Shown piece by piece: positions 60,379-64,000 of a stretch of DNA of 64,000 nt (positions within the stretch are counted from its first letter, which is position 1; every line of letters begins with the position of its first letter). A program made the position numbers and the translations under genes. A model generated the notes under the pieces. It was not told the DNA's origin, searched no databases, and saw only the letters and a list, made by a program, of their open reading frames with translations. This stretch comes from Lachnospiraceae bacterium (GTDB taxonomy: Bacteria > Bacillota > Clostridia > Lachnospirales > Lachnospiraceae), in NCBI GenBank assembly GCA_024684085.1, contig JAIKXM010000022.1, forward strand, positions 1 to 64,000, in the 5' to 3' direction.

Positions 60379-61317
60379 ATGGCTAAGAAGTACGTATTTG
60401 GTGTGGATGTAGGCGGTACAACCGTTAAAATAGGTTATTTTGACCTTGACGGTAATCTTATCGATAAGTGGGAGATCATCACAAGAACCGAGAATGGCGG
60501 AGAGAATATCATCCCCGACATTGCCGGAAGCATTATGGTTAAGATGCGTCAGAGTGATATAGATATCAAGGAAGTTGCCGGAGTCGGAATGGGTGTTCCG
60601 GGTCCCGTAACCGAGGACGGAACAGTTCTTGTTGCCGTTAATCTCGGATGGAATAAGTTCAATCCCAATGAGCAGTTGAGCGAACTGCTGGGAGTACCTG
60701 TTAAGACAGGTAATGATGCCAATGTTGCTGCTCTCGGTGAGCAGTGGAAGGGTGGCGGTCAGGGCTATTCCAATATCGTAGCCGTTACACTCGGAACAGG
60801 AGTTGGCGGCGGTGTTATCGTTAACGGTAAGATCGTTGCAGGCTCTAATGGCGCAGGCGGTGAGATCGGTCATATGCATCTCGAGGATGAAGAGACTGAA
60901 GAGTGCGGATGTCACGGATACGGATGCCTTGAGCAGTATGCTTCTGCTACAGGTATCGTAAGACTGGCCAAGAAGAAGCTGGCAGACAGCAGTAAGGAGA
61001 GCTCACTTCGCGATATCGAGATCAGCGCGAAGGCTATCTGGGATGCCGTTAAGGAGAAGGACGAGCTTGCAATGGAAGTTGCCGAGATCTACGGTAAGTA
61101 TCTTGGTAAGGGACTTGCCATTACGGCAGCAGTAGTTAACCCCGATATCTTCGTTATCGGCGGCGGTGTATCCAAGGCGGGTACAGTTCTTATAGATTAT
61201 ATGCAGCCTTACTTCGAGAAGTATGCTTTCCAGGGTACCAAGAATGCCAGGTTCGTGCTTGCAACTCTCGGTAATGATGCAGGTATATACGGTGCAGCAA
61301 GAATGATGTTGGAATAG
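60379..61317 (+). CDS. glcK: ROK-family glucokinase
   Basis: A sugar kinase of 312 residues. The ATP site is FGVDVGGTTVKIGYFD, the sugar-binding region is VPGPV and GNDANVAALGE, and the zinc-binding ROK motif is CGCHGYGCLEQYAS (with the His in GGEIGHMHLE). The lack of an N-terminal helix-turn-helix makes it a kinase and not a ROK repressor. It starts four bases after hprK, so the block ties glucose phosphorylation to catabolite control. Confidence 0.93.
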   Translation: MAKKYVFGVDVGGTTVKIGYFDLDGNLIDKWEIITRTENGGENIIPDIAGSIMVKMRQSDIDIKEVAGVGMGVPGPVTEDGTVLVAVNLGWNKFNPNEQLSELLGVPVKTGNDANVAALGEQWKGGGQGYSNIVAVTLGTGVGGGVIVNGKIVAGSNGAGGEIGHMHLEDEETEECGCHGYGCLEQYASATGIVRLAKKKLADSSKESSLRDIEISAKAIWDAVKEKDELAMEVAEIYGKYLGKGLAITAAVVNPDIFVIGGGVSKAGTVLIDYMQPYFEKYAFQGTKNARFVLATLGNDAGIYGAARMMLE

Positions 61318-61325
61318 AATGTGAT

Positions 61326-62246
61326 ATGCCGGACAGAGATATATTGGAGACAATTGAATTAACGGTCGGTTCCGGAAATATGCTTTTGAATGAGCCTATG
61401 AGCAGCCATACCACCTTCAGAGTCGGTGGTATGGCTGATGCTTATGTAAGAGTAACGGACAGAGAGATGCTTAAGAAGCTGATATCTCTGCTTAAGGATA
61501 AAGAGATTTCCTATTATCTTATCGGTAACGGAAGCAATATTCTGGTATCCGATGAGGGATACAGAGGTGTGGTGATCGAGCTCGCAGGCGATTTCTTATC
61601 GTTAACTGTTGAAGGCGATCATATAAAGGCCGGATCTGCGGTCATGTTGGGACAGATCGCATCGGCGGCTCTTAAGTCAGAGCTTGCCGGAATGGAATTT
61701 GCTTCCGGTATACCGGGGACTCTCGGCGGTGCTCTTGTGATGAATGCAGGCGCTTACGGCGGTGAGATGAAGGATATTGTCGAGAGTGTCGAGTTGTTCG
61801 ATCCTGAGTCTGCGGAATTTTTTACCGTATCGGGCAGCGATATGGAGTTCGGATACAGAAGGAGCATACTTAAGGATAAGCCCTGTATTGCGCTTGGAGC
61901 CGTTATCGGATTGCATCACGGAGACAGGGAAGAGATAAAGGCTATAATGGATAAGCTCAATGCATCGAGAAGGGAGAAACAGCCTCTCGAGTATCCGAGC
62001 GCGGGTTCAACCTTCAAGCGTCCCGAAGGATACTATGCGGGTGCTCTTATTGAGAAGAGTTCGTTAAAGGGCTTCGGTTACGGTGATGCGGTCATATCTG
62101 AGAAACATGCAGGATTTTTGATAAACAGGGGACAGGCAACGGCAACCGATATATATCGCACGATCCGTGAAGTACAGAGAAGGGTATATGAGGACTCGGG
62201 CGTTAAGCTGGAGCCCGAGGTTATAATGTTGGGGGATTTTGAATGA
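61326..62246 (+). CDS. murB: UDP-N-acetylenolpyruvoylglucosamine reductase
   Basis: FAD-dependent enzyme of peptidoglycan precursor synthesis, 306 residues. FAD-binding motifs are GNGSNILVSD and ASGIPGTLGGALVMNAGAYGG. The active-site Ser is in SAGSTFKRP, with the conserved Arg in YRRSIL and the terminal Glu in LEPEVIMLG. The length fits the short type IIb enzymes common in Firmicutes. The ATG at 61326 lies nine bases after the kinase stop. It overlaps rapZ by four bases. Confidence 0.96.
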   Translation: MPDRDILETIELTVGSGNMLLNEPMSSHTTFRVGGMADAYVRVTDREMLKKLISLLKDKEISYYLIGNGSNILVSDEGYRGVVIELAGDFLSLTVEGDHIKAGSAVMLGQIASAALKSELAGMEFASGIPGTLGGALVMNAGAYGGEMKDIVESVELFDPESAEFFTVSGSDMEFGYRRSILKDKPCIALGAVIGLHHGDREEIKAIMDKLNASRREKQPLEYPSAGSTFKRPEGYYAGALIEKSSLKGFGYGDAVISEKHAGFLINRGQATATDIYRTIREVQRRVYEDSGVKLEPEVIMLGDFE

Positions 62247-63106
62247 GATTCGTGGTTGTTACCGGCATGAGCGGCGGTGGTAAACGAACCGCAATGAAGA
62301 TGCTGGAAGATGTGGGTTTCTACTGTGTAGATAATCTTCCTATCAAATTAATAGACAGATTTGTGGAATTGTTCGATACTCCAGGTGCAGAGATGGAGAA
62401 GGTCGCTTTAGGACTTGATGTCAGAGCCGATCAGCACTTCCTCGAAGCCGAGACAATACTGGAACGCCTCAGGGATTCGGGCTATTCTTACGAGATCCTC
62501 TTTATGGATGCGGATGACCGGACTCTTATCAAGAGATATAAGGAGAGCAGGCGAATGCATCCTCTTCATGATGTCTCGGATATTAGTATCGAGCAGGGAA
62601 TAGCAAGGGAAAGAGAGATCCTTGCGCACCTTAAGTCCATATCCGATTATGTCATCGATACTTCCAAGCTTCTCACACGTGATCTTAAGGAAGAGATAGA
62701 CCGGATCTTCGTCAATAACGAAGATTACAACGGATTGATGGTGAATATCGTGTCCTTTGGTTTCAAGTACGGTATTCCGGTGGACGCAGACCTCGTATTC
62801 GACGTGCGCTTTCTGCCCAATCCCTTCTATATAGATGAGCTGAAGTCCTTAACCGGTAACGACGAGGCGGTAAGGGATTTTGTTATGAGTTATCCGATAT
62901 CAACGGAGTTCCTCGACAAACTGGTCAATCTGCTGACCTTCCTTATACCCGGATATATCAATGAAGGCAAGCATCAGCTCGTGATCGGTATAGGATGTAC
63001 CGGAGGTCAGCACAGATCGGTAACTCTGGCTAATGAGCTGTATCTGAAGCTTAAAGATGCCGGTTCATATGGCTTGACCATAATGCACAGAGATACAAGG
63101 AAATAG
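62243..63106 (+). CDS. rapZ: RapZ/YvcJ-family nucleotide-binding protein
   Basis: A protein of 287 residues. The P-loop GMSGGGKRT differs from the usual GxSGxGKS by Arg in place of Ser. EDVGFYCVDNLPIKL and the C-terminal IGIGCTGGQHRSVTLANEL are characteristic of the family. RapZ binds glmZ RNA in E. coli, while the Bacillus homologue YvcJ is a GTPase linked to competence; which role holds here is open. It lies between murB and whiA, the standard order in Firmicutes. Confidence 0.94.
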   Translation: MRFVVVTGMSGGGKRTAMKMLEDVGFYCVDNLPIKLIDRFVELFDTPGAEMEKVALGLDVRADQHFLEAETILERLRDSGYSYEILFMDADDRTLIKRYKESRRMHPLHDVSDISIEQGIAREREILAHLKSISDYVIDTSKLLTRDLKEEIDRIFVNNEDYNGLMVNIVSFGFKYGIPVDADLVFDVRFLPNPFYIDELKSLTGNDEAVRDFVMSYPISTEFLDKLVNLLTFLIPGYINEGKHQLVIGIGCTGGQHRSVTLANELYLKLKDAGSYGLTIMHRDTRK

Positions 63107-63189
63107 GCCGTTTTGGTTGTCGGCCTAAGGGTTTTGCGTAGGAATCTTCATAACGGTTCTTAATCAGCTTATTGAAAAAGAGGTGCGAC

Positions 63190-64000
63190 TTGTCATTTTC
63201 CAGTAAGGTTAAAGAGGAGATCTCGCAGAGTGCGATCAACGCGAGGCATTGTCAGCTTGCGAGTCTCAGGGCTTTTTTGCAATTCTGTGGAAGGATTGAC
63301 AATTCCGAAGAGGGAAAAGGCTTATATATAGAGACCGACAATGCCATTATTTATAGAAAGTGCTTTACAATATTAAGGAAAACATTTAATATAATGACGG
63401 TAACCGGACAATCTGCCGAAGAGAGTCCGACTAACGGTCATTACAGGATATATATAGAAGATTCGGATGATATATGGAATATCATTCAGAGTCTCAAGCT
63501 TATGGATAACGGAGTTCTGGAACCTTTTTCAGCTCCGGTCAACAGTCTTCTGCTTAAGAGTTCCTGTTGCAAAAGAGCCTACATTAAGACAGTTTTTCTG
63601 TGTATAGGGTCTGTGAGCGATCCCAATAAAGGTTACCACCTTGAGCTTGTCTGTGACAGAGAAGATCAGGGAAGGCAGATTCTGGGAATACTGAAGGATT
63701 TTAATATAGAAGCCAAGCTTATATCACGCAAGAAGTATTATGTGGTATATATCAAGGAAGCCGAATGCATAGTTGATTTTCTGAATGTGTGTGAGGCCTA
63801 TGTGGCTCTGATGGATCTGGAGAATCTCAGGATAGTTAAGGATGTAAGGAACAATATCAATCGCCAGGTTAATTGTGATACTGCCAATATTGCCAAGGTA
63901 GTCAATGCTGCGGCAAGACAGATAGAAGACATTAAGCTTCTTGAGGCCAAAGGCGTATTCAATGATCTGTCATACGGACTTCGCGAGATGGCTCAGATAC
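63190..64000 (+). CDS. whiA: WhiA-family DNA-binding protein (3' end outside window)
   Basis: The first 270 residues are visible. MSFSSKVKEEISQ is the typical start, followed by a LAGLIDADG-homing-endonuclease-like domain (LRAFLQFCGRI, then LLLKSSCCKRAYIKTVFLCIGSVSDPNKGYHLEL). The beginning of the C-terminal helix-turn-helix region (NNINRQVNCDTANIAKVVNAA) is also present. In Gram-positive bacteria WhiA acts in chromosome segregation and division control, and as a sporulation regulator in Streptomyces. The start is TTG 63190 with GAGGTG upstream. It follows rapZ after 83 bases. Confidence 0.93.
   Translation, partial: MSFSSKVKEEISQSAINARHCQLASLRAFLQFCGRIDNSEEGKGLYIETDNAIIYRKCFTILRKTFNIMTVTGQSAEESPTNGHYRIYIEDSDDIWNIIQSLKLMDNGVLEPFSAPVNSLLLKSSCCKRAYIKTVFLCIGSVSDPNKGYHLELVCDREDQGRQILGILKDFNIEAKLISRKKYYVVYIKEAECIVDFLNVCEAYVALMDLENLRIVKDVRNNINRQVNCDTANIAKVVNAAARQIEDIKLLEAKGVFNDLSYGLREMAQI

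Overview
The window comes from a motile, low-to-mid-GC member of the Firmicutes (Bacillota). It is most likely a Lachnospiraceae species of the Butyrivibrio/Pseudobutyrivibrio/Roseburia type. The evidence is gene content and order: uvrC-hprK-ROK kinase-murB-rapZ-whiA, DUF4317, CarD, a DUF6240-type gene beside flagellin, a clostridial Tad locus with a DUF5702 protein, and Gram-positive ribosome-binding sites and sigma-A promoters. The genus is inferred, not proven.

Region by region. (1) 1 to about 10,340 is a genomic island. It holds the end of a type I restriction operon (hsdS partial, hsdR), a GIY-YIG gene broken by a stop codon, a divergent XRE regulator facing an array of GTTTCA boxes, and a run of three tyrosine recombinases plus a TnpC-like helper (Tn554/recombinase-in-trio type). 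(2) About 10,345-15,029 is the distal part of a Tad/Flp pilus locus. Its first gene, the Flp pilin, survives only as its 3' half directly next to the recombinase module, so the island appears to have entered the pilin gene. DUF5702, TadE-like, prepilin peptidase, TadE-like and FHA genes follow. (3) 15,062-22,988 is housekeeping: flavodoxin-SCP2 protein, HIT protein, CarD, a very large TPR protein with a degenerate AAA-like end, and glycogen branching enzyme. (4) 23,088-26,391 is a patch of poorly known membrane proteins bounded by direct copies of a structured repeat. It contains a duplicated 5' gene end and a gene frameshifted at a run of seven A. (5) 26,429-31,300 is a flagellar block (DUF6240-like, flagellin, FliS) with a consensus sigma-28 promoter hidden inside the upstream gene.

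(6) 31,354-45,559 is mixed: tRNA-Pro, an aldehyde dehydrogenase homologue lacking both catalytic residues, histidine phosphatase, tRNA-Lys (minus strand), TatD, RsmA, GreA, a TetM/EF-G-like GTPase fused to a YacP/Rae1-like NYN nuclease domain, DegV, a beta-helix-type lipoprotein, a D,D-carboxypeptidase, a candidate C-rich small RNA, and a DUF3810 metallopeptidase. (7) 45,763-50,370 is a probable surface-glycan cluster (ABC flippase, fucosyltransferase-like protein, polytopic membrane protein). (8) 50,578-55,947 has a small acidic protein, a GntR(YtrA)-ABC transporter operon with an operator palindrome, a radical SAM protein, and MscL with a zinc ribbon. (9) 56,201-64,000 is DUF4317, uvrC, hprK, ROK kinase, murB, rapZ and whiA (cut by the window end).

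The most distinctive signals are the GTPase-nuclease fusion, the pseudo-aldehyde dehydrogenase, the island inside flp, and the candidate small RNA with four C-rich single-stranded stretches. Intergenic space is rich in hairpin-forming repeats, several of them dispersed.
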